Shown: positions 1 to 10,103, counted from the first letter of the stretch. The stretch is DNA of 64,000 nucleotides from Clostridia bacterium (GCA_017448355.1 JAFSLQ010000043.1:1-64000), one strand, 5' to 3'. Program-made: numbers and translations. The notes: generated by a model not told the origin, from the letters alone.

Positions 1-24
1 CTACGCCCGCGCTTTATAATTCAA

Positions 25-534
25 TTAGTCAACGAGTTCTATAATCGCGACTTCTGCCGCGTCGCCCTTACGAGGCCCTAACTTATAAATTCTCGTGTAG
101 CCGCCGCCCTGACCTTTTTCTTCCTTTCTGGCAGCGTATTTCGGCGCGTATTCGTCGAAAATCTTTTCGATGAGCGGACTCTTTACCGCTTTCGTTCTCT
201 TCTTGAAGTCGGCTTTGGTTTCTTTATAGCCTTTTACTTCTTGAAGGTCAACTATCATCGTCATTATTTTCCTTCTCGCATTAAGTTTTTTAACGCCGTC
301 TTTAATAAGGGTTTTAGTTGTTTCTTTGCCCTTATCGTCTGCAACTTTAACTTCGGTTTCCACCGTATCGGTATAGTTGTTTATCGCAAGCGTCAAAACT
401 TTTTCTACGTAAGCGGAAACTTCCTTCGCTCTCGCTTCGGTAGTTTCGATTTTTCCGTACCATAAAAGTGCAGAAGCCTGATTTTTAATAAGCGCCATTC
501 TCTGTGTAGCGTTTAAGCCTAATTTTCTTGCCAT
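25..534 (-). CDS. rplQ: 50S ribosomal protein L17
   Basis: Large-subunit protein that lines the region of the exit tunnel. The N-terminal RKLGLNATQRMAL block and the C-terminal YTRIYKLGPRKGDAA block are the family signature. At 169 aa it is clearly longer than the usual 115-130 aa; the surplus lies in the middle (residues about 55-120, lysine and glutamate rich) between the ETTEARAKE helix and the APKYAARK segment. Last gene of the superoperon in view, 3 nt after rpoA, with AGGA-type SD inside the gap. Identity is certain; the meaning of the insertion is unknown. Confidence 0.97.
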   Translation of the reverse strand: MARKLGLNATQRMALIKNQASALLWYGKIETTEARAKEVSAYVEKVLTLAINNYTDTVETEVKVADDKGKETTKTLIKDGVKKLNARRKIMTMIVDLQEVKGYKETKADFKKRTKAVKSPLIEKIFDEYAPKYAARKEEKGQGGGYTRIYKLGPRKGDAAEVAIIELVD

Positions 535-537
535 TGT

Positions 538-1491
538 TTAGTCCTCCGTGTCCTGTAATTTCAAACCATAACTTTCAAGTTTCAAAATCACTTCGTCAAG
601 CGATTTCTTGCCGAGATTACGGACTTTAAGCATATCGTCTTCGGTTTTTTTGGTTAAATCTTCAACCGTGTGAATATTTGCTCTCTTCAAGCAGTTATAC
701 GAACGTACGGATAAATCCATCTCTTCAATCGTCATTTCGAGAATCTTGGTCTTTTTGTCTTCTTCCGGCGGTACGAGTATTCCGATATTGCCGACTTCCG
801 ATAACGAAACGAACATTTTGATATGTTCTTCCATAATCTTCGCTGCAAGGCTTACTATATCACGCCCTGAAAAAGCACCGTTCGTCCAAACTTCCAAAGT
901 AAGTTTATCAAAGTCAACGCTTTGTCCTACACGCGTCGCGGAGACGTCGTAACTAACCTTTTTAACGGGCGTATAGATACTGTCTATCGCGATATTGTCA
1001 ATAACGTCGACTTTATGTTCGTAAGCGGGTTGATAACCTCTGCCCCTGCCGATGGTAAGTTCTACGTCAATCTTACCGCCTTCGTCGATAGTACAAATGT
1101 ACTGGTCGGGGTTCAATATCTCTATTTCGGCGTCGCTCGCTATGTCGCCCGCTTTTACGATGCAAGGTCCTTCTTTCGCGAGTTTTACGGTCTTTTTATA
1201 GTCTTTATCAAGACAACTCGACTTAATCGCAACGCACTTTAAATTCAAGATTATTTCGGTTACGTCTTCCTTGATTTTGGGAATAGAAGAAAATTCGTGT
1301 TTAATTCCCAACTCTTCCGAAAACTTGATGTTCTGAATAGCGACGCCGGGAAGCGCGGAAAGCAATATTCTTCTTAAAGCGTTTCCGAGCGTCAAGCCGA
1401 AGCCCTTTTCCAAAGGTTCGACGACAATCTTCGCATAACTTTTTTCTTCGTTTTCTTCCACTGCTATTTTCGGCATTTCAATTTCCATCAT
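538..1491 (-). CDS. rpoA: DNA-directed RNA polymerase subunit alpha
   Basis: Alpha subunit: its N-terminal domain dimerises and nucleates beta/beta' assembly, its C-terminal domain binds UP elements and activators. The N-terminal FGLTLGNALRRILLSALPG motif and the C-terminal domain with LSVRSYNCLKRANIHTV (the DNA-contacting arginine and helix) are present. Length 317 aa is normal. Two adjacent ATG codons (1491 and 1488) follow a GGAGG SD by 10 nt; the first is used here. It lies between rpsD and rplQ as in other bacteria. Confidence 0.98.
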   Translation of the reverse strand: MMEIEMPKIAVEENEEKSYAKIVVEPLEKGFGLTLGNALRRILLSALPGVAIQNIKFSEELGIKHEFSSIPKIKEDVTEIILNLKCVAIKSSCLDKDYKKTVKLAKEGPCIVKAGDIASDAEIEILNPDQYICTIDEGGKIDVELTIGRGRGYQPAYEHKVDVIDNIAIDSIYTPVKKVSYDVSATRVGQSVDFDKLTLEVWTNGAFSGRDIVSLAAKIMEEHIKMFVSLSEVGNIGILVPPEEDKKTKILEMTIEEMDLSVRSYNCLKRANIHTVEDLTKKTEDDMLKVRNLGKKSLDEVILKLESYGLKLQDTED

Positions 1492-1528
1492 AAGAAATTA
1501 TCCTCCTTAAAAAATAGTTCCGATTAAA

Positions 1529-1589
1529 AGGTTTAACGGGAATTCTTGCTTTCGGCGTGGAAAAACCTATGCGTCCCCCCGCTAAACCT
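1529..1589 (-). promoter_or_regulatory. Stem-loop in the rpsD-rpoA intercistronic gap
   Basis: On the minus strand AGGTTTAGCGGG (1589-1578) pairs with CCCGTTAAACCT (1540-1529), 12 bp including one G-U, with a loop of about 37 nt; the next bases are TTTT then mixed. It could be a partial terminator, a processing site or a binding site for an operon regulator such as S4. This is the only large gap in the alpha part of the operon (120 nt). Confidence 0.45.
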
Positions 1590-1611
1590 CTCGGATTTTA
1601 GATTTCAATTA

Positions 1612-2238
1612 TTATTTAGAATACAACTCGACAATCATATTTTCTTTTATGGTTACGTCGGCGATGTCTTCCCTTGTCGGATTTGCAAGTATTTTACCCG
1701 TGAGCGTTTCGGGATTGAATTCAAGCCACTTGGGCATAGAACCGACCTTCATCGTCTTGATTTCGGCAAAATATTTGTTGTCCTTTTTGTTTTCTTTTAC
1801 GGCGATAACGTCTCCAACCTTTACGCAGTAAGAAGCGATGTTTACCTTCTTGCCGTTTACGGTGAAATGACCGTGAGTTACGAGTTGACGAGCCTGCGAA
1901 CGCGAAGAACCGATACCCATTCTATAAATGACGTTATCAAGTCTTCTTTCTAAGAGCGAAAGCATATTTTCGCCCGTGATGCCTTTCATTCTATCGGCTT
2001 TTTCAAAGTAAGTTCTGAACTGACCTTCCAAAACGCCGTAAATTCTCTTGCATTTCTGTTTTTCGCGAAGTTGAAGTCCGTACTCGCTGATTTTCTTTCT
2101 CGCCATACCGTGCTGACCGGGAGCAACGGGTCTTCTTTCAAAAGCGCAAGTGGGCTTAAAGCATCTTTCGCCTTTAAGGAAAAGTTTTGCACCTTCGCGT
2201 CTGCATAAACGACACTTAGAATCTGTATATTTAGCCAT
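1612..2238 (-). CDS. rpsD: 30S ribosomal protein S4
   Basis: Primary 16S rRNA-binding protein that nucleates 30S body assembly and often represses its own operon. 208 aa. Residues 9-31 hold four cysteines (CRLC...C...C), the zinc-binding form of S4, followed by [13 protein letters not shown] and the S4 RNA-binding domain ([27 protein letters not shown]). Good SD (GGAGG) before the ATG. Fifteen nt after rpsK. Confidence 0.98.
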   Translation of the reverse strand: MAKYTDSKCRLCRREGAKLFLKGERCFKPTCAFERRPVAPGQHGMARKKISEYGLQLREKQKCKRIYGVLEGQFRTYFEKADRMKGITGENMLSLLERRLDNVIYRMGIGSSRSQARQLVTHGHFTVNGKKVNIASYCVKVGDVIAVKENKKDNKYFAEIKTMKVGSMPKWLEFNPETLTGKILANPTREDIADVTIKENMIVELYSK

Positions 2239-2252
2239 TTATCTATCCTCCG

Positions 2253-2645
2253 TTATACTCTGCGTTTTTTGGGCGGTCTGCAACCGTTGTGCGGAATCGG
2301 CGAAACGTCCTGAATAAGACTTACTTCTAAATCGCAATTCGCAAGTGCGCGGATTGCGGATTCCCTGCCTGCACCGGGCCCTTTTACGTACACTTCGACC
2401 GAACGCATACCCTGTTCTCTCGCAGCCTTGCCAGCGTCTTCGGCAGCCATCTGCGCAGCAAAAGGTGTGCTTTTACGCGAACCCTTAAAATTAAGTTTGC
2501 CCGCACTCGACCAGGATACGGTGTTACCCTGCATATCTGTAATAGTTACAAGCGTGTTATTGAAAGACGCTTGAATATGAACTTGTCCTTTATCGACTTT
2601 TCTGGCGTCTTTACGCTTTTTAGTCGCTTTTTTTGCTACTGCCAT
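2253..2645 (-). CDS. rpsK: 30S ribosomal protein S11
   Basis: Platform protein of the 30S subunit, contacts the mRNA exit region. 130 aa, usual length. The family blocks [28 protein letters not shown] and the C-terminal [15 protein letters not shown] are all intact. Between rpsM and rpsD with short gaps, SD AAGGAGG upstream. Confidence 0.98.
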   Translation of the reverse strand: MAVAKKATKKRKDARKVDKGQVHIQASFNNTLVTITDMQGNTVSWSSAGKLNFKGSRKSTPFAAQMAAEDAGKAAREQGMRSVEVYVKGPGAGRESAIRALANCDLEVSLIQDVSPIPHNGCRPPKKRRV

Positions 2646-2659
2646 ATTACTGTCCTCCT

Positions 2660-3037
2660 TTATTTACCTGCCGTCTTTTTCTTGGCGACGGTGCGGCGAG
2701 GACCTTTTCTCGTTCTCGCGTTTCTCTTTGAACTCTGCCCTCTTACGGGGAGATTCTTTCTGTGGCGGACGCCGCGATAACAACCGATTTCTATAAGTCT
2801 TTTTATAGAAAGGTTAACTTCGCTTCTTAAATCGCCTTCCACGTGAATATTGTGTTCGATATACTCTCTGAGTTTAGCGACGTCCGCTTCACTCAAATCC
2901 TTTACTCTGGTATCGGGATTGATACCGGTTGCACTTATAATCTTTTTAGATGTCGAAAGTCCTATGCCGTATATATAGGTAAGACCGATTTCGACTCTCT
3001 TGTTGTTCGGCAAATCAACGCCGGCTATACGTGCCAT
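2660..3037 (-). CDS. rpsM: 30S ribosomal protein S13
   Basis: Head protein of the 30S subunit contacting P-site tRNA and L5. [21 protein letters not shown] at the N-terminus and [14 protein letters not shown] at the basic C-terminal tail identify it. Start chosen at the ATG giving MARIAGVD, the family start, with GGAGG 12 nt upstream; a TTG 9 nt further upstream is too close to the SD. 125 aa. Confidence 0.97.
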   Translation of the reverse strand: MARIAGVDLPNNKRVEIGLTYIYGIGLSTSKKIISATGINPDTRVKDLSEADVAKLREYIEHNIHVEGDLRSEVNLSIKRLIEIGCYRGVRHRKNLPVRGQSSKRNARTRKGPRRTVAKKKTAGK

Positions 3038-3161
3038 TCTTGTCAAATACCTCCGTATTTCTTTCCTTTTTTAATATTTTTGTATAGATACCGAAAACTT
3101 GTTCACGCTTGGAATGTGAGCGGAACGTTTCGCTTTCGGAATATTTTCTGCCCTGTCGGAC

Positions 3162-3278
3162 TTAGCCTTGTCTTTGCTTATGGCTCTTGTTCTTAGAACA
3201 GATTACCATAACTTTTCCGTTTCTCTTGATTACTTTGCACTTATCGCACATAGGTTTAACCGATGGTCTGACTTTCAT
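3162..3278 (-). CDS. rpmJ: 50S ribosomal protein L36
   Basis: A 38-aa protein starting [19 protein letters not shown], ending [10 protein letters not shown]. The spaced cysteines (C11, C14, C27) and a late histidine form the zinc site of the C+ type of L36. It sits between infA and rpsM as usual, with AAAGGAGT upstream of its ATG. Confidence 0.96.
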   Translation of the reverse strand: MKVRPSVKPMCDKCKVIKRNGKVMVICSKNKSHKQRQG

Positions 3279-3311
3279 TTTCTTTACTCCTTTGGAATTT
3301 AGTTTATATCT

Positions 3312-3533
3312 TTAAGATTTGCTTCGCCAAGTTATTCTGCCTTTCGTAAGGTCGTACGGACTCATTTCAAGTTTTACGCTGTCGCCGAGTATTATTTTTA
3401 TGTAATGCTGGCGAAGTTTACCAGATATATGCGCCGTTATGATATGACCGTTCGACAGTTTCACCTTGAACATTGCGTTAGGCAATACGTCTACAACTAC
3501 GCCTTCCGTTTCTATCACGTCGTCTTTTGACAC
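3312..3533 (-). CDS. infA: Translation initiation factor IF-1
   Basis: Single OB-fold (S1-like) protein that occupies the 30S A site during initiation. 73 aa; [35 protein letters not shown] and [13 protein letters not shown] are diagnostic. It follows map by 34 nt and precedes rpmJ, standard spc-operon order in Gram-positives. Confidence 0.98.
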   Translation of the reverse strand: MSKDDVIETEGVVVDVLPNAMFKVKLSNGHIITAHISGKLRQHYIKIILGDSVKLEMSPYDLTKGRITWRSKS

Positions 3534-3567
3534 AAACTTTATCCTCCTATTGATTTTAATTATATGT

Positions 3568-4314
3568 TTACAGAGTTAATATCTCTGCACCCTTGTTCGT
3601 TATAACTACTGTATTTTCGTAGTGCGCCGATGGTTTTCTGTCTTGCGTTTTGACTGTCCAGCCGTCTCTCATAAAATCGACCTTATAAGTCCCCGCGTTT
3701 ATCATCGGTTCTATCGCAAGACACATCCCCGTTTTAAGTCTTATGCCCGTGCCCTTTCTGCCGTAGTTCGGAATAGAAGGGTCTTCGTGCATTTCTCTGC
3801 CTATACCGTGTCCTGTCAACGCCCTTACAACCGAAAAACCGTTCGCCTCCGCGTGTGTCTGTACGTAATACCCTATATCGCCGAGCGGCGTTCCGTCAGA
3901 GAGATGTTCAATCGCCTTGAAAAAGCACTCACGTGTAACGTTTACAAGTTTAACCTTATCTTCCGAACAATCGCCTATAAGAAAACTTCTTGCGGCGTCG
4001 CCCTGCCAACCGTCTAAGATAACCCCGACGTCAACGCTTACTATTTGTCCTTCTCTGATAATTATATCGTCAGAAGGTATACCGTGTACAACCGTGTCGT
4101 CGATAGAAATACAAGTCGACGCGGGATAGCCCGCATAATTTAAGAACGAAGGGGTTGCCCCGAAAGACGTTATATATTCGTACGCAAGTCTATCGAGCAT
4201 TTTCGTAGACATTCCGGGTTTAATCTCTTTTTCAAGATATAAGAGAAGGTCGCCCGTCAATCTGCCGCTTTTGCGCATACACTCAATTTCCGCATCGGTT
4301 TTTATCTTTATCAT
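3568..4314 (-). CDS. map: Methionine aminopeptidase, type I
   Basis: Removes the initiator methionine from nascent proteins. 248 aa, no N-terminal zinc-finger extension. Metal ligands are visible in order: D in [11 protein letters not shown] in GDAARSF, H in [11 protein letters not shown] in AIEPM and E in AHYENTVV. Overlaps the end of adk by 4 nt (ATGA type), so it is translationally coupled to it. Confidence 0.98.
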   Translation of the reverse strand: MIKIKTDAEIECMRKSGRLTGDLLLYLEKEIKPGMSTKMLDRLAYEYITSFGATPSFLNYAGYPASTCISIDDTVVHGIPSDDIIIREGQIVSVDVGVILDGWQGDAARSFLIGDCSEDKVKLVNVTRECFFKAIEHLSDGTPLGDIGYYVQTHAEANGFSVVRALTGHGIGREMHEDPSIPNYGRKGTGIRLKTGMCLAIEPMINAGTYKVDFMRDGWTVKTQDRKPSAHYENTVVITNKGAEILTL

Positions 4315-4931
4315 TTAATAACCTGTAAAACGCTTTCAAACACTTCTTCGATAGGAAGGTCGGCGTCAACGGTAAAAAGTTTACCTTGTTTTTTATAATA
4401 ATCTATAAGCGGCGCGGTCTGCGATTCGTAAACCGCAAGTCTTTCGTGAACGGACTCCGCATTATCGTCGCCCCTGATATAGAGTTCGCCGCCGCACTTG
4501 GGACAAACTTTTACGTCACCTATCACGCTCGTATTAAACGAAGATTCGCACTTTGAACAAAGTCTTCTGCCCGTTATGCGCTTTTCAATCTTTTGGAGCG
4601 GGATGTAAAGTTCTATAACCTTATCGGGAGCGTTGCTATCATCAAGTGCCTTAGCCTGCGCGATGTTTCTTGGAAACCCGTCAAGCAGATAGCCGTTTTC
4701 ACAATCCGACTCTAATAACCTTTGTCTTACGATTTCTATGGTAAGTTCGTCGGGACAAAGGTCTCCGCCATCGATTATCTCTTTAATTTTTAAGCCTATT
4801 TCCGTTTTGCGCCTTATATTGTCTCTGAAAATTTCGCCCGTTGATATATGCGCAAGTTTCAGTTGTTTCGATAAAAGCGCCGCCTGAGTGCCCTTACCGC
4901 TACCCGGCGCGCCGAGTAAAACAATTTTCAT
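4311..4931 (-). CDS. adk: Adenylate kinase
   Basis: Interconverts ATP + AMP and 2 ADP. P-loop GAPGSGKGT at residues 7-15, AMP-binding LLDGFPRN, and a LID with CSKC...CPKC cysteines that binds zinc as in Gram-positive enzymes. 206 aa, slightly short. Its stop abuts secY and its stop/start overlaps map, which gives the standard secY-adk-map arrangement. Confidence 0.98.
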   Translation of the reverse strand: MKIVLLGAPGSGKGTQAALLSKQLKLAHISTGEIFRDNIRRKTEIGLKIKEIIDGGDLCPDELTIEIVRQRLLESDCENGYLLDGFPRNIAQAKALDDSNAPDKVIELYIPLQKIEKRITGRRLCSKCESSFNTSVIGDVKVCPKCGGELYIRGDDNAESVHERLAVYESQTAPLIDYYKKQGKLFTVDADLPIEEVFESVLQVIK

Positions 4932-6245
4932 TTATTTTAAGAACCCTTTGTAGTTCTTCATCATAATCTGCGAAGTCAACGCCTGGTCAAATTCGAGTGC
5001 TACCGATACGACGATTAAAAGTCCCGTCGCGCTGAATACGTTTACCAGCGAACCGTTAGGTGCGATAATTCTGAATAAAATGGACGGTACTAACGCCACA
5101 ATCGCAAGATATATTGCACCGAAAAGCGTGATACGGTTAGAAATCTTTTTGAGATAATCCGCCGTCGGTTTTCCGGGACGTGTGCCGGGGATAAATCCGC
5201 CGTTACTCTGAATACTCTTACTTATATCGTCAGGATTAAACTGTATCTGATTATAGAAATAAGAGAAGAACAGTATAAACAAGCACAACACTACCGAATA
5301 AACGATACTTCCCGTTCCCATATAGGTATGCCACCACGAATAGAACGAACTGTTTTCAGTCGACAAACCGAAAAGGTTCATAATAAGGTCGGGGAAACTT
5401 AAAATCGCAAACGCGAAGATAAGCGGCATAACACCCGAAGAGTTTACTTTAATCGGAATATGCGTCGATTGTCCGCCGTACATTTTTCTGCCCTTAACTT
5501 GCTTTGCATACTGAACGGGAATTTTACGTTCCGCGCTTTCAACGGTTACGATTGCCGCGAAAATGAGTATCGCCGCTACAACAAAGCCGATAAGCGACCA
5601 AGCAGCAGTTGCACTCGTCGCGGCGTCGCCGCTGCCGAGTAACGAGAACTGATTCAAAATCGCCGTGCCTGCCGTAGATAAGATACCTGCAAAGATGAGC
5701 ATCGAAATACCGTTCGATACGCCGTAATCGGTGATTCTTTCGCCAAGCCACATGGTAAATGCCGCACCTGCGGTGTAAACGAATACCAAGAAAATATAAC
5801 TGAGCGCTTTCATAAAGCCTTCCGTTCCGAATAGATATTCGAACTTAATTGAAGACTGGAAAGCCACCAGGATACCAATAGCCTGCGCGACGGCAAGAAC
5901 GAGAGTTAAAATTCTGGTATACGTGTTGATTTTACGTCTCCCTTCTTCGCCTTGCTTACTTAATTGTTCGAGCGCAGGGATTCCAACCGTTAAAAGTTGG
6001 ATAATAATCGACGCGTTGATGTACGGTCCGATACCCATAGCGAACAGCGTGCCGTATTGAAGCGCGCCGCCCGATACGCCGCTCATAATTTGTAAGAAGG
6101 TGTAATTCTCAAGCCCGTCGAAACTGCTGATTCCGGGAACGGGAATATAACAACCGAGCCTATATACGAATAAAAGCGCGATGGTTATGAGAATTTTCTT
6201 TCTTACTTCCTTTATCTTGAACGAATTAACAATCGTCTGCCACAT
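4932..6245 (-). CDS. secY: Protein translocase subunit SecY
   Basis: Channel of the general secretion pathway in the cytoplasmic membrane. 437 aa with about ten hydrophobic segments; signature YRLGCYIPVPGI near the N-terminus, the plug region, ERKIPVQYAKQ and the cytoplasmic loop GGFIPGTRPGKPT. Follows rplO by 20 nt. Confidence 0.98.
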   Translation of the reverse strand: MWQTIVNSFKIKEVRKKILITIALLFVYRLGCYIPVPGISSFDGLENYTFLQIMSGVSGGALQYGTLFAMGIGPYINASIIIQLLTVGIPALEQLSKQGEEGRRKINTYTRILTLVLAVAQAIGILVAFQSSIKFEYLFGTEGFMKALSYIFLVFVYTAGAAFTMWLGERITDYGVSNGISMLIFAGILSTAGTAILNQFSLLGSGDAATSATAAWSLIGFVVAAILIFAAIVTVESAERKIPVQYAKQVKGRKMYGGQSTHIPIKVNSSGVMPLIFAFAILSFPDLIMNLFGLSTENSSFYSWWHTYMGTGSIVYSVVLCLFILFFSYFYNQIQFNPDDISKSIQSNGGFIPGTRPGKPTADYLKKISNRITLFGAIYLAIVALVPSILFRIIAPNGSLVNVFSATGLLIVVSVALEFDQALTSQIMMKNYKGFLK

Positions 6246-6265
6246 TTCGCCCTCCTAAAAGCGGG

Positions 6266-6712
6266 TTAAATTTGTTCCGCCGTGCCGCCCGCTTTTTCAA
6301 TCGCTTCTTTTGCGGAAGCTGAAAAAGCGTTTGCTTTTACCGTTACAGCCTTTGTGAGTTCGCCGTTTCCGAGAACCTTTAATCCTACGCCGTCTTTTAC
6401 CAACTTGATAAGTCCTTTTTCGACGAGAACCGCGATGTCGATAACCGACCCTGCTTCAAAGGTGTCAAGCACGGAAAGATTTACAATGCTGTACGATTTT
6501 TTGAAATAATTGTTAAAGCCACGCTTCGGAATACGTCTGATTAAAGGCATCTGACCGCCTTCGAATCCCGGACGAACGCCGCCGCCGCTTCTTGCCCACT
6601 GTCCTTTATGTCCTTTACCGCTGGTTTTGCCGAGCCCTGAACCGATACCTCTGCCGAGCCTTTTAGCGGGAGTGTTCGAACCTAAAGCGGGACTTAATTT
6701 TCCTATTCTCAT
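6266..6712 (-). CDS. rplO: 50S ribosomal protein L15
   Basis: Large-subunit protein with a long glycine-rich N-terminal extension: [22 protein letters not shown] and [19 protein letters not shown]. 148 aa, normal. Between rpmD and secY. Confidence 0.98.
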   Translation of the reverse strand: MRIGKLSPALGSNTPAKRLGRGIGSGLGKTSGKGHKGQWARSGGGVRPGFEGGQMPLIRRIPKRGFNNYFKKSYSIVNLSVLDTFEAGSVIDIAVLVEKGLIKLVKDGVGLKVLGNGELTKAVTVKANAFSASAKEAIEKAGGTAEQI

Positions 6713-6748
6713 TTTAATACTCCTTAAAACTTAGACTATCTTCTAAAA

Positions 6749-6940
6749 TTAAACGTTTTCGACTTTTAAAAGATAATTTACTTTGGCAATCATGCCGAGT
6801 ATAGCGTCGTTTGCTTCGTGAATCTTAAACGAATTGATTTTCGTAAGTCCCAAAGCCTTTACGACTTTTTTATGCGCGGGAAGAATTGCTATCGTGCTTT
6901 TTACAAGCGTTACTTTAATCTGATTGCTCTTTTTAGCCAT
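6749..6940 (-). CDS. rpmD: 50S ribosomal protein L30
   Basis: 63-aa protein with KVTLVKSTIAILPAHKKVVKALGL, the L30 signature, and the C-terminal MIAKVNYLLKVE. Bacterial short form. Twelve nt after rpsE. Confidence 0.96.
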   Translation of the reverse strand: MAKKSNQIKVTLVKSTIAILPAHKKVVKALGLTKINSFKIHEANDAILGMIAKVNYLLKVENV

Positions 6941-6951
6941 GACGCGCCTCC

Positions 6952-7473
6952 TTAACCGTTGATTTCCTGTACGGATTTGCCACGGATAACCGCGATTTCT
7001 TCCGCCGTTCTTAAAGCGTTAAGCCCCGCAATAGCAGCCTTTACTACGTTTATGGGATTGTTAGTGCCGTGGGATTTGGTTCTTATGTTAGTGATACCTA
7101 CCGCTTCCATTACCGAACGAACGGGGCCGCCGGCGATAACGCCGGTACCTTCTGCAGCCGGTTTCATCAAAACCGAAGCGCTGCCGAACTTACCGATAAC
7201 TTCGTGCGGGATACTTGTTTCGAGCAGCGAAACAGGTTTCATATTCTTTTTCGCTCTCGCCGTAGCCTTGTCGATAGCCTCCGGAACTTCGGTGGACTTA
7301 CCGAGCGCACAGCCGATTTTACCCGCACCATCGCCAACTACTACGAACGCCGCAAATCTCATATTTTTACCACCCTTAACAACCTTGGTTACACGGTTGA
7401 TAGAAATGGTCTTTTTGATTAATCCGTCGTTTTCTTCCGCTCTTCTCTGCGGTCTGTTATTATCTCTTGCCAT
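6952..7473 (-). CDS. rpsE: 30S ribosomal protein S5
   Basis: 30S protein involved in decoding accuracy and mRNA helicase activity. 173 aa; double-stranded RNA-binding N-terminal domain ([22 protein letters not shown]) and C-terminal [21 protein letters not shown]. Lies between rplR and rpmD. Confidence 0.98.
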   Translation of the reverse strand: MARDNNRPQRRAEENDGLIKKTISINRVTKVVKGGKNMRFAAFVVVGDGAGKIGCALGKSTEVPEAIDKATARAKKNMKPVSLLETSIPHEVIGKFGSASVLMKPAAEGTGVIAGGPVRSVMEAVGITNIRTKSHGTNNPINVVKAAIAGLNALRTAEEIAVIRGKSVQEING

Positions 7474-7488
7474 CTTTAAATCTCCTTA

Positions 7489-7857
7489 TTAGAATTTAAG
7501 GCCGCCTTCTCTCGCGCCGTCGGCAAGACTTGCAACCCTGCCGGTGTAAAGATATCCGCCCCTGTCGAACACAGCCGCTGTGATACCCTTTTCTTGTGCC
7601 TTTTTAGCAAGAAGTTCGCCAACCGCATAAGCCTGCGCCTTCTTATCCTTATCGTTAAGGGTGTCCTTAATAGCCTTGTCAAGCGTGGACGCGGTTACTA
7701 ACGTGTTACCCTTTACGTCATCGATAAGTTGAGCGTAAATATGGTTAAGACTTCTGTAAACCGAAAGTCTGGGAGCGGTTTCAGTACCCTTAATTTTCGC
7801 TCTGACTCTCTTATGTCTTTTTAATCTTTCCTGATTTTTATTGATTTTGCCAATCAT
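7489..7857 (-). CDS. rplR: 50S ribosomal protein L18
   Basis: 5S rRNA-binding protein. 122 aa with [18 protein letters not shown] and the C-terminal [29 protein letters not shown]. The 90-nt gap back to rplF is the longest in the spc part and shows no strong hairpin. Confidence 0.98.
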   Translation of the reverse strand: MIGKINKNQERLKRHKRVRAKIKGTETAPRLSVYRSLNHIYAQLIDDVKGNTLVTASTLDKAIKDTLNDKDKKAQAYAVGELLAKKAQEKGITAAVFDRGGYLYTGRVASLADGAREGGLKF

Positions 7858-7947
7858 TTCATTACTCCTATTTAATAACTTTTCGCGCTTTATTCAGCGC
7901 ACTCGGCAGCCGCATATCACGCGGCCACTAAAAGCCCTTTAAATCTA

Positions 7948-8493
7948 TTAGCCTTTGCCGCCCGCCGCTTTACCGACCTTACGTTCGATAACTTCGTCGG
8001 AATACTTGATTCCGTAGCCGTGATAGGGTTCGGGTTCGCGAATACTTCTAATCATAGCCGCAAACTGTCCTACCTTTTCTTTATCGATGCCGCTTACGGT
8101 AATTTCGGTCTGAGAAGGACAATCGAGTTTAACGCCGTCGATTTCCGCAACTTCTACGGGGTGAGAAAATCCTACGTTAAGTACGATTTTGTTGCCCTGT
8201 TTTGCGACCTTCCAACCTACACCGTTAACCTGAAGGGATTTAGCATATCCTTCGGTTACACCTTTTATCATATTAGCGGTAAGCGCGCGGTATAAGCCGT
8301 GCTTTGCTTTTGTAGGTCCTAAATCGTTAGCACGCTTGAAAACGATAACGTTGCCGTCAATCGTCGGCGTGATAATGGGGTCGTAACTCTGCGTCAAAGT
8401 GCCTTTCGCGCCTTTAACGGTAATTACGTTATCCTTAAAGTCAACCGATACGCCGGCGGGAATTACTATATGTGCATTACCTATTCTTGACAT
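7948..8493 (-). CDS. rplF: 50S ribosomal protein L6
   Basis: Binds 23S rRNA near the GTPase centre. 181 aa, two tandem L6 folds; N-terminal SRIGNAHIVIPAGV and C-terminal REPEPYHGYGIKYSDEVIERKVGKA. AGGAGG SD overlaps the end of rpsH. Confidence 0.98.
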   Translation of the reverse strand: MSRIGNAHIVIPAGVSVDFKDNVITVKGAKGTLTQSYDPIITPTIDGNVIVFKRANDLGPTKAKHGLYRALTANMIKGVTEGYAKSLQVNGVGWKVAKQGNKIVLNVGFSHPVEVAEIDGVKLDCPSQTEITVSGIDKEKVGQFAAMIRSIREPEPYHGYGIKYSDEVIERKVGKAAGGKG

Positions 8494-8503
8494 AATAAAC
8501 CTC

Positions 8504-8890
8504 CTACCAAACGTAAGCGAGGACTTCGCCGCCCTGATGCGCTATTTTAGCGTCTTTACCAGTCATAATACCTTTGGACGTGGAAAGAATCGCAATTCCT
8601 AAGCCCCCGAGAACCTGCGGGATTTCGTCCGTTCCGACGTAAACCCTAAGTCCCGGCTTACTTACCCTTTTAAGCCCGGAAATAACTTTGTTTTTTCCGT
8701 CATATTTAAGGGTTATCTTTATAGTACCTTGTACCCCGTCAACGATTTCTACACCGGAAACGTAGCCTTCTTTATAAAGAATATCGGCTATCGCTTTTTT
8801 GGTGTTCGACGCGGGAATTTCAACCGTTTCGTGCTTAGCGGAAAGAGCGTTTCTTATCCTGGTAAGCATATCCGCAATAACGTCTGTCAT
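8504..8890 (-). CDS. rpsH: 30S ribosomal protein S8
   Basis: Central-domain 16S rRNA-binding protein. Start set at the ATG giving [15 protein letters not shown], the family N-terminus, preceded by AAAGGAGG; a longer reading would overlap rpsN. 128 aa; [26 protein letters not shown] at the end is the signature RNA-binding block. Confidence 0.97.
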   Translation of the reverse strand: MTDVIADMLTRIRNALSAKHETVEIPASNTKKAIADILYKEGYVSGVEIVDGVQGTIKITLKYDGKNKVISGLKRVSKPGLRVYVGTDEIPQVLGGLGIAILSTSKGIMTGKDAKIAHQGGEVLAYVW

Positions 8891-8904
8891 TTCAGTATCC
8901 TCCT

Positions 8905-9090
8905 TTACCAACTGGCCTTTTTAACGCCCGGAATCTGACCTTTATAAGCCAGATTTCTGAAACAAATACGGCAAATACCGTATTTTTTGAGTACGGCGTG
9001 AGGACGACCGCAAATGCTGCATCTCGTATAGGCTCTGGTAGAAAATTTAGCAGGTTTTTGCTGCTTATTTATCATTGCTTTTTTAGCCAT
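8905..9090 (-). CDS. rpsN: 30S ribosomal protein S14, zinc-binding type
   Basis: 61-aa form of S14 (type Z) with CSIC at residues 24-27 and CRIC at 40-43, the zinc knuckle of Gram-positive and other bacteria. Ends [16 protein letters not shown]. Placed between rplE and rpsH. Confidence 0.97.
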   Translation of the reverse strand: MAKKAMINKQQKPAKFSTRAYTRCSICGRPHAVLKKYGICRICFRNLAYKGQIPGVKKASW

Positions 9091-9110
9091 TTTTTAACTC
9101 CTTTAATACC

Positions 9111-9698
9111 TTACTTATTAGCAAAAGGCATTCCGAGCATTGCAAGCAATTCTCTTGCCTCTTCATCGGTGTTAGCGGTGGTGGTGATGCAGATATCGAA
9201 GCCCCTGATTTTTTCTACTTGGTCGTAGGAAATTTCCGGGAAGATAAGTTGTTCTTTCACGCCCATCGCGTAGTTGCCCCTTCCGTCGAAAGACTTGGTG
9301 GGAACGCCTCTGAAATCGCGAACTCTGGGAAGAGCGATAGATATGAATTTATCAAAAAATTCATACATTCTCGTCCCGCGAAGAGTTACTTTCATTCCGA
9401 CGCTCTGACCTTCTCTTACTTTGAAGTTAGCAACCGATTTTTTCGCGTTCGTAAGTATGGGTTTTTGTCCCGATATGAGTTTCAACTCTTCCTGTGCGAG
9501 TTGAACGCTCTTGCTGTTGTCCTTTACATCGCCGAGTCCGGAGTTGATGGTGATTTTGACGAGTTTGGGAACTTGATTAACGTTCTTGTAATTGAACTTT
9601 TTGATAAGAGCGGGTACTACCGTCTTGACATAAAGTTCTTTTACCCTATTCGTCTCGGTTGCAGTTTCCTTAGCAACCTGAGTTTTCTTTGTTGCCAT
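9111..9698 (-). CDS. rplE: 50S ribosomal protein L5
   Basis: 5S rRNA-binding protein at the central protuberance. 195 aa, about 15 longer than usual because of a threonine/lysine-rich N-terminal tail before the canonical [19 protein letters not shown]. The blocks [21 protein letters not shown] and [13 protein letters not shown] are intact. SD GGAGG fits the extended start. Confidence 0.97.
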   Translation of the reverse strand: MATKKTQVAKETATETNRVKELYVKTVVPALIKKFNYKNVNQVPKLVKITINSGLGDVKDNSKSVQLAQEELKLISGQKPILTNAKKSVANFKVREGQSVGMKVTLRGTRMYEFFDKFISIALPRVRDFRGVPTKSFDGRGNYAMGVKEQLIFPEISYDQVEKIRGFDICITTTANTDEEARELLAMLGMPFANK

Positions 9699-9716
9699 TT
9701 GAATTTTCCTCCGTCC

Positions 9717-10103
9717 TTATTTCGCTTCTACGCTTTCGGCGTCTTTTTTCGTCTTTCTTTTAGTCGTCTTTTTGACTTCTTTGGCTTCTTTGCCTGCGTC
9801 TAAAACCGCACCGCATTTTTTGCAAACGCGAACTTTTTTATCGCCTTCCATTCTATAAGCAACTCTCGTCGCTTTGTTACAAACGGGGCAAACTACCAAA
9901 ACGTTCGACGCATCAATAGGACCGGACTGGTTCACAATGGAACTGACTTCCTGTGCGCTGCGCGCCTTTTTATGCTTTTTCTGAACGTTTATTCCGTCAA
10001 CGACTACTTTGTTATCTTTGGGGAGCGCAACCAAAACTTTCGCAGTTTTGCCCGCGTCCTTACCGGTTAATACCAAAACCGTATCGTTCTTTTTGACTTT
10101 CAT
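9717..10103 (-). CDS. rplX: 50S ribosomal protein L24
   Basis: Assembly-initiating 23S rRNA-binding protein with a KOW motif (DTVLVLTGKDAGKTAKVL). 128 aa, longer than the usual 100-105. A CPVC...CKKC zinc-knuckle (residues about 71-98) is followed by a Lys/Glu-rich tail of about 25 residues not found in most homologues. Confidence 0.96.
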   Translation of the reverse strand: MKVKKNDTVLVLTGKDAGKTAKVLVALPKDNKVVVDGINVQKKHKKARSAQEVSSIVNQSGPIDASNVLVVCPVCNKATRVAYRMEGDKKVRVCKKCGAVLDAGKEAKEVKKTTKRKTKKDAESVEAK

